Positions 23,872-32,544 of a DNA stretch of 64,000 nt are shown one piece after another. The notes beneath the pieces are model-generated. The model worked only from the letters and a program-made list of their open reading frames with translations, searched no databases and was not told the origin of the DNA. Source of the DNA: Clostridium transplantifaecale. GTDB taxonomy: Bacteria; Bacillota; Clostridia; Lachnospirales; Lachnospiraceae. The position numbers were made by a program, and so were the translations under genes. The stretch spans positions 1 to 64,000 of the forward strand of contig NZ_UYZY01000006.1 of assembly GCF_900626075.1 (NCBI RefSeq). The letters run 5' to 3'. Within the stretch, counting starts at the first letter, position 1, and each line of letters begins with the position of its first letter.

Positions 23872-25305
23872 ATGAGTAAAACCGTTCAAGGAGCGCCCAC
23901 AAAGGAATTTTTCGTTGGAATGCTCACACGAGATATTGAATTAAGCGACGCAATATTAGATTTATTAGATAACTGCCTCGATGGAGTAGTACGACAAAAA
24001 GGTGCGCTCGACAAACGAACATCGCCAGATTATTATAATGGCTACTACTCACAAATCACAATTACAAATAATTCTTTTATTATTGAAGATAATTGTGGTG
24101 GCATTCCTCGTGAAATAGCTGAAAAATATGCATTTCGCATGGGACGTTCACCTGAAAAATTTGGGGATGAACTTCCTACTGTTGGCATATATGGCATAGG
24201 AATGAAAAGGGCCATCTTCAAAATCGGAAGATCAGCTTTGGTAAGTACCAGAAATAATGGGGAACTCTATCAAGTAATAATACCTCTTAACTGGGCTGCT
24301 TCAGATGATGACTGGAATTTTTCTGTTAATGAACCTATATTCCCGGAACTGTTAACTAGCGGAGGAACTAAAATAAAAATAGACAATATCAATCCAGGAA
24401 TAGCTGATATATGGAGTTCAAAAGATAAAATTGATGAATATACCGAACGACTAGTAAAATCCATTCAACAAAGTTATAGCTTCATTATTCAAAAAGGCTT
24501 TAAAATTTTAATTAATGATCATGAAGTAGAACCATTACCAATGCAATTACTTATGGATGAAGCAGCAGATGGAACGGGTGTTAAACCTTTCGTTTATAAG
24601 CAAACTTTTGATGATGTATCTGTTAGTTTGGTTATTGGTTTCTATGCTCCGCCACCTTCACCAGAAGATATAGATGACGAAAATAATCTCAAACGATCTT
24701 CTTCCGATGCCGGTTGGACAATCGTATGTAATGATCGTGTCGTACTATATAACGATAAAAGCCATTTGACTGGTTGGGGAGAAGCTGGTATTCCTCAATA
24801 CCATACTCAGTTTATTGGTATTCGTGGTATAGTAATATTTGAAAGTAATAACCCTAAAAATTTACCGATGACAACTACGAAACGTGGTGTTGATACATCA
24901 TCGAAAATCTATTCCGCTGTAAAAGACAGAATGAGACAAGGTCTTAAAATGTTTACTGATTACACCAACAAATGGAAAGGCCAGAATGAGGAAGAACGTA
25001 AATTTTCAACAAAAGCAAAAAGTGTTCCTGTTGAATCACTCATTGCTACTCCCATTCAATCTTCTGACGAAAGTCCAATAAAACTTCGTCAAAATCGTGG
25101 TGGGTTTGTATTTAATCCAGTATTGCCAAAACCTCACAATGATAAACCCTATAAAGTTATAAGGTACAGTAAGGATTCAGACGAAATTTTGGATTTAGTA
25201 GAATATTTCTACAATGACCGAAACCACTCTGTTACGCCCTCACAAATTGGAGAGAAATGTTTTGATATTATTTTAGAACAAGCAAAAAAAACAAAGGATG
25301 AATGA
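23872..25305 (+). CDS. GHKL (MORC/Hsp90-like) ATPase, candidate defence component
   Basis: The N-terminal part of this 477-residue protein is a Bergerat-fold ATPase. The N box is DAILDLLDNCLDGV (about 23-36), with Asp where most members have the catalytic Glu. Next come EDNCGGIP (about 72) for the DxGxG box and GIYGIGMKRA (about 104-113) for the glycine lid. A transducer-like middle domain follows (SLVIGFYAPPP, then WTIVCNDRVVLYNDKSHLTGWGE) with MTTTKRGVD near residue 335, and a charged C-terminus. MORC-type GHKL ATPases are known from prokaryotic restriction-modification neighbourhoods. It overlaps or abuts the next gene and lies opposite a C5 methyltransferase, so the three probably form one module. 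The GC content is far below that of the transfer genes. Confidence 0.75.
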   Translation: MSKTVQGAPTKEFFVGMLTRDIELSDAILDLLDNCLDGVVRQKGALDKRTSPDYYNGYYSQITITNNSFIIEDNCGGIPREIAEKYAFRMGRSPEKFGDELPTVGIYGIGMKRAIFKIGRSALVSTRNNGELYQVIIPLNWAASDDDWNFSVNEPIFPELLTSGGTKIKIDNINPGIADIWSSKDKIDEYTERLVKSIQQSYSFIIQKGFKILINDHEVEPLPMQLLMDEAADGTGVKPFVYKQTFDDVSVSLVIGFYAPPPSPEDIDDENNLKRSSSDAGWTIVCNDRVVLYNDKSHLTGWGEAGIPQYHTQFIGIRGIVIFESNNPKNLPMTTTKRGVDTSSKIYSAVKDRMRQGLKMFTDYTNKWKGQNEEERKFSTKAKSVPVESLIATPIQSSDESPIKLRQNRGGFVFNPVLPKPHNDKPYKVIRYSKDSDEILDLVEYFYNDRNHSVTPSQIGEKCFDIILEQAKKTKDE

Positions 25306-25306
25306 T

Positions 25307-26296
25307 ATGGCAAACCAACCGTTTTATCACCTCCGGCCTAATAAAAGTATAGATCGCAGTTTGTTTATTCAAACCTTAATTGGACTTTCTCAATTATTTC
25401 CAATTATAGACTATCAATATACAGGCTTTGGTTCTTATTTATTTGACGATTTTAAATTATTGCACGATACATTAAATATTTCTAAAATGATTTCACTAGA
25501 AAAAGATCCTATTGAGTATGAACGTGCTAAATTTAATCTACCATATAATTGCATAGAGGTTAAAAATATAGATAGCACAGAATATTTGTCAGAATTGTTC
25601 ATAGAGGATAACACACATAATATATTCTGGCTAGATTACGTTACTCCCGCAGAATTAGGAATGCAACTTGCTGATTATGCCACTCTCCTTAATATATTAA
25701 ACCCTGGAGATATTGTTCGTATAACTCTGAATGCTAATCCTGGCTCATTAGGTGGAAAAGCAGACAACACCAACCCTGATGATTTACAAAAGATAAGGCT
25801 TGAAGCATTACAAAAGCGCGTACCTGATATGTATTTTCCTGTATCAATCACACCCCAAAATATGACTACGGCAAATTATCCATTAGTGCTTTTAAAAATA
25901 TTAAAAAATGTAACCATGCAAAGCCTTATTGATGAACCCTTGTATAGCCCTAATTTTATGTTGCCACTATTTTCAAGTATTTATGCCGATGGGCAGCAAA
26001 TGGTTACATTTACAGGAATTATTTTAGATTCACATAAACAGGAAAATGAAATCCAAAATATGTTAAAAGGCTATCCCCACAATACGTTTTCGTGGGATAA
26101 CCCTTGCCATATAGAAATTCCCGCATTATCCGTTAGGGAAATTTCTGAATTAAATAAGTTGCTACCGGCTAATGAAGTCCGGCAACAACTTATAACTAAA
26201 TTTCCTTTTATATTTTCAGAAAAAGCAACACAGGTTGTTGATAGTTACATATCATTTTATAAGTTTTACCCTAATTATCATCAAGTAAGTTTTTGA
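25307..26296 (+). CDS. Protein with methyltransferase-like Rossmann fold, partner of the GHKL ATPase
   Basis: From ATG 25307 (alternative ATG 25298, inside the previous stop) the product has about 329 residues. The segment YTGFGSYLFDDF resembles SAM motif I, MISLEKDP the acidic end of strand 2, and NIFWLDYVTP motif IV. The rest is not recognised. It may be a degenerate or true methyltransferase, or a nucleotide-binding effector using the same fold. It is translationally coupled to the GHKL gene, its stop region overlaps the convergent C5 methyltransferase by 16 bases, and it shares their low GC. Confidence 0.55.
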   Translation: MANQPFYHLRPNKSIDRSLFIQTLIGLSQLFPIIDYQYTGFGSYLFDDFKLLHDTLNISKMISLEKDPIEYERAKFNLPYNCIEVKNIDSTEYLSELFIEDNTHNIFWLDYVTPAELGMQLADYATLLNILNPGDIVRITLNANPGSLGGKADNTNPDDLQKIRLEALQKRVPDMYFPVSITPQNMTTANYPLVLLKILKNVTMQSLIDEPLYSPNFMLPLFSSIYADGQQMVTFTGIILDSHKQENEIQNMLKGYPHNTFSWDNPCHIEIPALSVREISELNKLLPANEVRQQLITKFPFIFSEKATQVVDSYISFYKFYPNYHQVSF

Positions 26297-27420
26297 TAAA
26301 TAGCACTTAAAACTCTTTCCGCGACCAAAGGAGATACACTATTGCCTAATTGCCTGAATCCATGCCAAATGGTTTCAGGCAATTTATACCAATCAGGGAA
26401 TCCTTGCAATCGGGCTGCTTCTCTTGGAGTAATAACTCGTGCATATTTGAAATGTATTGGCCGTACAGCTTGAAAGCTACCCTTTTCAGGTCCAGTACCC
26501 GCTCTTAATGTTGGACAATACTTATCGGGGTTAAGTCTTATAGATTTTGACACTTTATCTTGTTGTCCATAATTCAAATTCGCATATCGATGCTTCACTT
26601 CTGGTGAATGTTTTGTTGTAAGACACCCATTAACAATATGCTTATCCGTATACAAATTAATATACTCTGGATTTCCGACACCTTTTGGACGTAAATCAAC
26701 CACACGTTGATAAAAAAAATCCGTTTGAATACGAACGGCATTCTCTGCTGTGTAAGTTTTATCCAACTTTTTTTCACCAGTGCATTTTGAACTATAACGA
26801 ATATTAGCTGGAAGCCCCTCCAATGCTGTACGGACATTAGTTCGTTGGTTCAATGGAACTTTCATAAGTTCAATATCATCTTCTGTAAAGGGATTGATTC
26901 GTTTATCATCACGATAACCAATAAAAAATATACGTGTACGCGTTGTTGGCGCACCGTATTCACTTGCATTTACACTTATTGGTGGTAGTAAATTATAATT
27001 TGTAATGTGATTAAAAGCTTCTTCTCTAATTGCTTTATATTTATCATTCATTATGCCCGGAACATTTTCTGCAACAAAAAAGACTGGTTGCAATTCTTCG
27101 ATAAGTTCAAAAAACTTGATAAATAAGCGGTTTCTTTTATCATCAACATTACCATGTCCAATATTACTAAATCCTTGACAAGGAGGACCTCCTATGATAC
27201 CGACTAGCTGGTTATTGTTGATACCTGATAACGTTAGCAAATCACTCCCCTGTAAAGACATTATATCTCTTTGAATATGCTTAGTATTAGGAAAGTTAGT
27301 TATATGTGAATTAATTGCATGTGCATCCAATTCTACGGCTGCTACAACATTAAAACCTGCGCGACAAGCTCCTAAGCTTAGACCACCAGCCCCGGCAAAA
27401 AGATCAATAACATTCGGCAA
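26281..27420 (-). CDS. C5 DNA cytosine methyltransferase (modification gene of the cargo module)
   Basis: This 379-residue protein carries the classic motifs: I (DLFAGAGGLSLGA, residues 6-18), IV with catalytic Cys (GGPPCQGFSN, about 77), VI (VAENVPGI, about 116), VIII (APTTRTRIFFIG) and X (RQLGNSVSPLVAERVL) near the C-terminus. The target recognition region lies roughly between residues 200 and 330. It converges on the GHKL/MTase-fold pair. No ordinary type II endonuclease gene is adjacent, so either the pair supplies the restriction activity or the methylase is solitary. Confidence 0.9.
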   Translation of the reverse strand: MPNVIDLFAGAGGLSLGACRAGFNVVAAVELDAHAINSHITNFPNTKHIQRDIMSLQGSDLLTLSGINNNQLVGIIGGPPCQGFSNIGHGNVDDKRNRLFIKFFELIEELQPVFFVAENVPGIMNDKYKAIREEAFNHITNYNLLPPISVNASEYGAPTTRTRIFFIGYRDDKRINPFTEDDIELMKVPLNQRTNVRTALEGLPANIRYSSKCTGEKKLDKTYTAENAVRIQTDFFYQRVVDLRPKGVGNPEYINLYTDKHIVNGCLTTKHSPEVKHRYANLNYGQQDKVSKSIRLNPDKYCPTLRAGTGPEKGSFQAVRPIHFKYARVITPREAARLQGFPDWYKLPETIWHGFRQLGNSVSPLVAERVLSAIYQKLT

Positions 27421-27538
27421 TAACTTTCCTCCTCCCTAAAAATCATAAACACTCATTATGATTCTACAACATTTATAGGGGAATTGCAATTTATAAAATA
27501 AAATCTTACTTATTTATATTTTTGTATTATCTAATGTC

Positions 27539-27571
27539 AAAGCCATAGGTGAAATTTCCTATGGCTTTTTA
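27539..27571. terminator. Terminator between cargo module and transfer region
   Basis: AAAGCCATAGG and CCTATGGCTTT pair across a 9-base loop, with A and T runs flanking. It can act in both directions. Confidence 0.85.
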
Positions 27572-27831
27572 TAGTTAAATTGCAAAGGAGCTATTATTAT
27601 TGTGAGCAGAGTTATTCAACAAACTATATTTTTCAACCACCACCGCCGTTCTGAGTGCAAAGACTATATCCTAATTAAAACACATCACACAAAGGTCTGT
27701 TTCTACCGTTTTTTTCTCTCTGTGCTTTCAATTTTGGGCAAATAAGGCATTTTTATCCTCTTTGCTCCTATATTCGACACAGAAGTAAAAAGCTATGGAA
27801 ACGGACCTCTTTTATTAAGGAGGTAATCCAC
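27572..27831. other. Leader region before the conjugation operon
   Basis: It holds a possible 47-codon frame, GTG 27602 to TAA 27745, behind AAAGGAG (MSRVIQQTIFFNHHRR...). It is not supported further and may be chance. The sequence upstream of 27832 contains AAGGAGG for the next gene. Confidence 0.3.
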
Positions 27832-28731
27832 ATGGCGGTTTTCCGCATTGAGAAAACCCGTGACTACACCGTGATGGCGAACCACCATCTGCGGAACACG
27901 GCGCTGTCCCTGAAAGCAAAAGGACTTCTCTCCCTCATGCTCTCCCTGCCGGAAGATTGGGACTATACCACAAGGGGGCTGGCACGGATATGTAAGGACG
28001 GCGTGGACAGTATATGTGCCACCGTAAAGGAACTGGAGGAAGCCGGCTATATCATCCGGCGCCGTATCCGCAACGAAAAAGGGCAGCTCACCACGATTGA
28101 GTACACCATTTTGGAGCAGCCCCGCCCTGCCCCTCCAGAACCGGGAAATCCTGAATGGGAAAATCCAGTTTTGGAAAATCCAGTATTGGGAACGCCTGGA
28201 CAGGTTTCCCCTGAACAGGAAAATCCCGCACAATTAAATACTAAGAAATCAAGTAACCAGGAATCAAATACGGATTTATCAAATACCGAGCCATCAAATC
28301 CTATCCAATCAACCCGGAGGAAGCCGCAGGCGGCGGATGGGATGGGAACGGATACGGTCTCTGTCCGTGAGAATTACAGGAATCTGGTCCTGGAAAACAT
28401 TGAATACCGCTTCCTTTCCAGGGACAGCCACATTGACCGGGAACGTCTGGATGAACTGGTGGAGCTCATTGTTGATACGGTCTGCTCCAACCGGAAGGTG
28501 ATCCGTATTGCAGGGGATGACTACCCCGCAGAGGTGGTGAAATCCCGCTTCCTGAAACTGGACAGCGGGCACATCCAGTACGTACTTGCCAGCATGACCG
28601 ATAACACCACCTACATCCGCAACATCAAGAAATACCTGCTGGCCGCCCTGTATAATGCGCCGGCCACCATCGGGAATTATTACACGTCACTGGTGAACCA
28701 TGACATGTACAGCGGCGGGGAAAGGAGGTAA
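27832..28731 (+). CDS. Replication-initiator-like HTH protein of the ICE
   Basis: The 299-residue protein begins with a winged-helix region typical of plasmid and ICE initiators (NTALSLKAKGLLSLMLSLPEDWDY, then RGLARICKDGVDSICATVKELEEAGYI, residues 20-80). A Pro/Asn-rich linker with repeated EN-P units follows (about 105-165). The C-terminal domain resembles DUF6017 (IDRERLDELVELIVDTVCS, then SGHIQYVLASMTDNT). It is the first gene of the conserved transfer region. Autonomous replication of the excised circle is inferred. Confidence 0.75.
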   Translation: MAVFRIEKTRDYTVMANHHLRNTALSLKAKGLLSLMLSLPEDWDYTTRGLARICKDGVDSICATVKELEEAGYIIRRRIRNEKGQLTTIEYTILEQPRPAPPEPGNPEWENPVLENPVLGTPGQVSPEQENPAQLNTKKSSNQESNTDLSNTEPSNPIQSTRRKPQAADGMGTDTVSVRENYRNLVLENIEYRFLSRDSHIDRERLDELVELIVDTVCSNRKVIRIAGDDYPAEVVKSRFLKLDSGHIQYVLASMTDNTTYIRNIKKYLLAALYNAPATIGNYYTSLVNHDMYSGGERR

Positions 28732-28736
28732 CACCC

Positions 28737-29213
28737 ATGCAGGAAGAAGTAACCCAGAAAACCATAGCCCTGTCCATCAGGGCCACCAAACTGACAGCCG
28801 ACCTTTTGCAGAAAGCCATCCGTGCTTTCCTGCGGGCGGAAAAGGCACGGCGGAACCGGCCGAAGGAGGGGCAGCAGACGCTCCGGCAGCTCAAGAAGCA
28901 CGGGAAGCCACTGACAAACATTGAAATCACGGACCAGAACATCAAGGCATTTTCCTCCGTGGCAAAGGAATTCCAGATTGATTTTGCCCTAAAGAAAGAC
29001 GGCAGCCAGGAACCTCCCCATTACCTGGTGTTCTTCAAGGGTCAGGATAAGGATTCCGTGATGGCGGCATTTGAGAAATTCTCCGCCATGACGCTGAAAC
29101 ATGAGAAAAAGCCCTCCATCCGCAAGCTGCTCTCCGCCATGAAAGAAAAGGCGCAGCAGAAAGGGAAACAGCGGGAGAAAGTCAAGGCCAAAGACCGGGG
29201 TGTGGAATTATGA
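28737..29213 (+). CDS. PcfB family protein (DUF3801)
   Basis: This 158-residue protein matches PcfB/DUF3801, which acts with the coupling protein during substrate docking in conjugation. The N-terminal VTQKTIALSIRATKLTADLL and internal GKPLTNIEITDQNIKAF are characteristic. Its stop overlaps the VirD4 start by four bases (ATGA), in line with a joint role. Confidence 0.82.
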   Translation: MQEEVTQKTIALSIRATKLTADLLQKAIRAFLRAEKARRNRPKEGQQTLRQLKKHGKPLTNIEITDQNIKAFSSVAKEFQIDFALKKDGSQEPPHYLVFFKGQDKDSVMAAFEKFSAMTLKHEKKPSIRKLLSAMKEKAQQKGKQREKVKAKDRGVEL

Positions 29214-30985
29214 ACAGCCTGAATGTGAAAAAACTGGTCCTTTTAAACCTCCCCTATCTCCTGTTCCTCTGGCTCTTTGACAAGCTCTGCCAGGCGTTCC
29301 GTCTGGCTCAGGGTGCGGACCTGTCCGAAAAATTCCTGCACCTGGGCAGCAGTCTTTCGGCCGCCTTTGGCAGCCTTGCCCCCAGCCTCCATCCTGCGGA
29401 CCTCTGTATCGGTCTTGCCGGCGCGGTGGTGATCCGGCTCCTGGTATATTTCAAGGGCAAAAATGCGAAGAAATACCGCCAGGGCATGGAGTACGGCTCT
29501 GCCCGCTGGGGAACGGCGGCGGATATTGCCCCTTACATGGACAAGGATTTTTACAACAATGTCCTGCTTACCATGACGGAACGGCTCACCATGTCGGGCC
29601 GCCCGAAGCAGCCGAAGTATGCCAGGAACAAGAATATCCTGGTGATCGGCGGTTCCGGCTCCGGCAAGACCAGGTTCTTTGTGAAGCCCAACCTCATGCA
29701 GCTCCATTCCTCATACGTGGTGACCGATCCGAAAGGCACCCTGATCGGGGAGGTCGGGCAGCTCCTGGTCCGGGGCGGATACCGGATAAAGGTGCTGAAC
29801 ACCATCAATTTCAAAAAGTCCATGCACTTCAACCCCTTTTCCTACATCCGATCCGAAAAAGATATTTTGAAGCTGGTGAACACCATCATTGCCAACACCA
29901 AAGGGGACGGGGAAAAATCCAGTGAGGATTTCTGGGTGAAGTCGGAACGCCTCCTGTACTGCGCCCTCATCGGCTTCATCTGGTATGAGGCGCCGGAGGA
30001 AGAAAAGAATTTCATCACCCTGCTGGATATGATAAACGCCTCCGAAGCCAGGGAGGACGATGAGGAATACCAGAGCCCCGTTGACCTCATGTTTGTCGGG
30101 CTGGAGGAACGGGAACCGGACCACTTTGCCGTGAAACAGTATAAAAAATATAAGCTGGCGGCGGGCAAGACCGCAAAATCCATACTTATTTCCTGCGGCG
30201 CAAGGCTGGCGCCCTTTGACATAAAGGAGCTCCGCGGCCTCATGGAGTACGATGAACTGGAACTGGATACCCTGGGCGACCGCAAAACCGCCCTGTTCCT
30301 CATCATGAGCGACACGGACACCACATTCAATTTCGTTATAGCGATCCTACAATCGCAACTTTTCAACCTGCTCTGCGACAAGGCGGATGACGTGTACGGC
30401 GGGCGGCTGCCCGTCCATGTGCGCTGTATCCTGGACGAATTTGCCAACATCGGCCAGATACCAAACTTCGACAAGCTGATTGCCACCATAAGGAGCCGGG
30501 AAATCTCGGCTTCCATCATTTTGCAGAGCCAGTCACAGCTAAAGTCCATCTACAAGGACGCCGCAGACACCATTGTGGGCAACTGCGACACGACCTTGTT
30601 TTTGGGAGGCAAGGAGAAATCCACGCTGAAAGAAATCTCGGAGCTTCTGGGGAAAGAGACCATAGACAGTTTCAATACCTCGGAAAACCGGGGCACGCAG
30701 ATTTCCCACGGCCTCAATTATCAGAAATTAGGAAAGGAGCTGATGTCCCAGGACGAAATCGCCGTCATGGACGGCGGCAGATGTATCTTGCAGCTTCGGG
30801 GTGTAAGGCCGTTCTTTTCTGAAAAGTACGACATTACGAAACACCCCCGCTACAAATACCTTGCCGACGCCGACAAAAAGAACACCTTTGACGTGGAACG
30901 GTACATGAAGCGCTGCCCGGCCATTGTAAAGCCGGATGAGCCGTTTGAACTGTACGAGCTGGAAATAGAAGAAACCGGAAACTGA
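29210..30985 (+). CDS. VirD4-like conjugative coupling protein (TcpA/TraG family)
   Basis: The 591-residue ATPase brings relaxosome DNA to the secretion channel. Two membrane segments lie in the N-terminal 90 residues (LVLLNLPYLLFLWLFDKL and LCIGLAGAVVIRLLVYF). Walker A is GGSGSGKTRFFVKPN (about 146) and Walker B is RCILDEFANIG (about 404), followed by the T4CP segment ISASIILQSQSQLKSIY. Length is as usual for Tn1549-type coupling proteins. Confidence 0.92.
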   Translation: MNSLNVKKLVLLNLPYLLFLWLFDKLCQAFRLAQGADLSEKFLHLGSSLSAAFGSLAPSLHPADLCIGLAGAVVIRLLVYFKGKNAKKYRQGMEYGSARWGTAADIAPYMDKDFYNNVLLTMTERLTMSGRPKQPKYARNKNILVIGGSGSGKTRFFVKPNLMQLHSSYVVTDPKGTLIGEVGQLLVRGGYRIKVLNTINFKKSMHFNPFSYIRSEKDILKLVNTIIANTKGDGEKSSEDFWVKSERLLYCALIGFIWYEAPEEEKNFITLLDMINASEAREDDEEYQSPVDLMFVGLEEREPDHFAVKQYKKYKLAAGKTAKSILISCGARLAPFDIKELRGLMEYDELELDTLGDRKTALFLIMSDTDTTFNFVIAILQSQLFNLLCDKADDVYGGRLPVHVRCILDEFANIGQIPNFDKLIATIRSREISASIILQSQSQLKSIYKDAADTIVGNCDTTLFLGGKEKSTLKEISELLGKETIDSFNTSENRGTQISHGLNYQKLGKELMSQDEIAVMDGGRCILQLRGVRPFFSEKYDITKHPRYKYLADADKKNTFDVERYMKRCPAIVKPDEPFELYELEIEETGN

Positions 30986-31012
30986 TTTCAGCAAAGAAAG
31001 CGAGGAAATTTT

Positions 31013-31228
31013 ATGGAATTCTTTAACAGCGCGGTAGATGTATTGCAGACGTTAGTCATCGCCCTGGGCGCCGGCCTTGGTATCTGGGGTGTCATCAACC
31101 TCCTGGAGGGCTACGGTAACGATAACCCCGGTGCCAAAAGCCAGGGCATGAAGCAGCTCATGGCGGGCGGCGGCGTTGCCCTGATCGGCATGACGCTCGT
31201 TCCCCTGCTCTCCGGCCTGTTCGGATAA
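31013..31228 (+). CDS. Maff2-like small membrane subunit (pilin-like)
   Basis: A 71-residue protein with two hydrophobic segments (LQTLVIALGAGLGIWGVINLLEGYG and LMAGGGVALIGMTLVPLL). Small proteins of this type (named Maff2 in Gram-positive ICEs) lie between VirD4 and the VirB6-like gene and resemble VirB2/TrbC pilins in size and topology. It has AAGCGAGGA before the ATG. Confidence 0.75.
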   Translation: MEFFNSAVDVLQTLVIALGAGLGIWGVINLLEGYGNDNPGAKSQGMKQLMAGGGVALIGMTLVPLLSGLFG

Positions 31229-31246
31229 GATGGGAGGTAACCGCCT

Positions 31247-32116
31247 ATGGACAGCATTATCGACAAGATCACGGAATGGTTCAAAGGGCTTCTCATTGAC
31301 GGCATAACCGGGAACCTGTCGGGAATGTTTGACACGGTGAATACCAAAGTAGGCGAGATTACGGGTGAAGTTGGACAGACGCCCTCCGGCTGGAACGGGG
31401 GCGTCTTTTCCATGATCCAGAACCTTTCCGAAAATGTCATTATCCCGATAGCCGGAATCATCCTGACGTTTGTCATGTGCTATGAGCTCATCCAGATCGT
31501 GGTTGAAAAGAATAACCTCCACGATGTGGATACCTGGATATTCTTTAAATGGATATTCAAGACCTTTATCGCCGTGCTGCTGGTGACGAACACCTGGAAC
31601 ATTGTCATGGGCGTGTTCGACATGGCGCAGCATGTGGTGAACCAGAGCACCGGCGTCATCTCAACCGACGCAAGCATTGAAATATCCTCCGTCCTCGGAA
31701 ACATGGAAACCGAACTGGAGGCCATGGATTTAGGGCCGCTGCTGGGGCTGTGGTTCCAGAGCATGTTCGTGGGGCTTACCATGCACATCCTCTCCATCTG
31801 TATCTTCCTGGTGGTTTACGGCCGCATGATTGAGATATACCTCGTGACCTCCCTCGGCCCGATCCCCTTTGCCACGATGGTAAACCGGGAATGGGGAGGG
31901 ATCGGCCAGAATTACTTGAAATCCCTGCTGGCCCTGGGCTTCCAGGCGTTCCTCATCATGGTATGCGTCGGCATATACGCCGTCCTGGTGCAGAACATCT
32001 CCGAGGGCGGCGATATGAGCAGCGCTATCTGGGCCTGCATGGGATACACGGTGCTTTTATGCTTCTCCCTGTTCAAGACCGGCAGCCTTGCAAAAGGACT
32101 GTTCGGCGCCCACTAA
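31247..32116 (+). CDS. VirB6/TrbL-like conjugal transfer membrane protein
   Basis: The 289-residue protein has at least five membrane segments (for example IPIAGIILTFVMCYELIQIVV, FIAVLLVTNTWNIVMGVF and LTMHILSICIFLVVYGRMI) and the Gly/Pro-rich LVTSLGPIPFATMV turn seen in VirB6/TrbL proteins of Gram-positive ICEs. It forms part of the inner-membrane channel of the type IV secretion system. Confidence 0.82.
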   Translation: MDSIIDKITEWFKGLLIDGITGNLSGMFDTVNTKVGEITGEVGQTPSGWNGGVFSMIQNLSENVIIPIAGIILTFVMCYELIQIVVEKNNLHDVDTWIFFKWIFKTFIAVLLVTNTWNIVMGVFDMAQHVVNQSTGVISTDASIEISSVLGNMETELEAMDLGPLLGLWFQSMFVGLTMHILSICIFLVVYGRMIEIYLVTSLGPIPFATMVNREWGGIGQNYLKSLLALGFQAFLIMVCVGIYAVLVQNISEGGDMSSAIWACMGYTVLLCFSLFKTGSLAKGLFGAH

Positions 32117-32133
32117 AAGGAGGTGGTTTCCCT

Positions 32134-32544
32134 ATGGCCTACGTGACCGTACCGAAAGACTTAACCAGAATCAAGAGCAAGGTGCTGTTCGGCCTGACGA
32201 AACGGCAGCTTGCATGTTTTACACCGGCGGTGCTTCTCGGAGTGCCGCTTTTCTTCCTGCTCCGGGGAAGCATGGGAACAAGCGCGGCGACGCTGTGCAT
32301 GGTCCTTGTCATGCTCCCGTTCTTCCTGCTTGCCATGTATGAAAAAAACGGCGAGCCCCTGGAGCGGTTCATCGGGCATTTCGTCCGGACGAAATTCACC
32401 CGTCCAAAGGAACGCCCCTACCGGACCTGTAACTTTTACACTGCCCTCATGCGGCAGGACCAACTGGAAAAGGAGGTAAGAGCCATTGTCAAAAAACGGA
32501 ACGCCAAAAGCAAAGCAGAAGCTCACAAGGGCAGAAAAGCGTGA
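32134..32544 (+). CDS. PrgI family protein (VirB3-like)
   Basis: From ATG 32134 behind AAAGGAGGTGG, the 136-residue product reads MAYVTVPKDLTRIKSKVLFG, the standard PrgI beginning. Two membrane segments follow (LACFTPAVLLGVPLFFLL and AATLCMVLVMLPFFLLAMY), then NGEPLERFIGHFVRTKF. A longer frame beginning at 31891 overlaps the VirB6-like gene and is a shadow. Confidence 0.88.
   Translation: MAYVTVPKDLTRIKSKVLFGLTKRQLACFTPAVLLGVPLFFLLRGSMGTSAATLCMVLVMLPFFLLAMYEKNGEPLERFIGHFVRTKFTRPKERPYRTCNFYTALMRQDQLEKEVRAIVKKRNAKSKAEAHKGRKA

Noticed and set aside
31891-32133. N-terminal extension of the PrgI frame
   Set aside because: It overlaps the VirB6-like gene in another frame, and the true start has AAAGGAGGTGG at 32117-32127.
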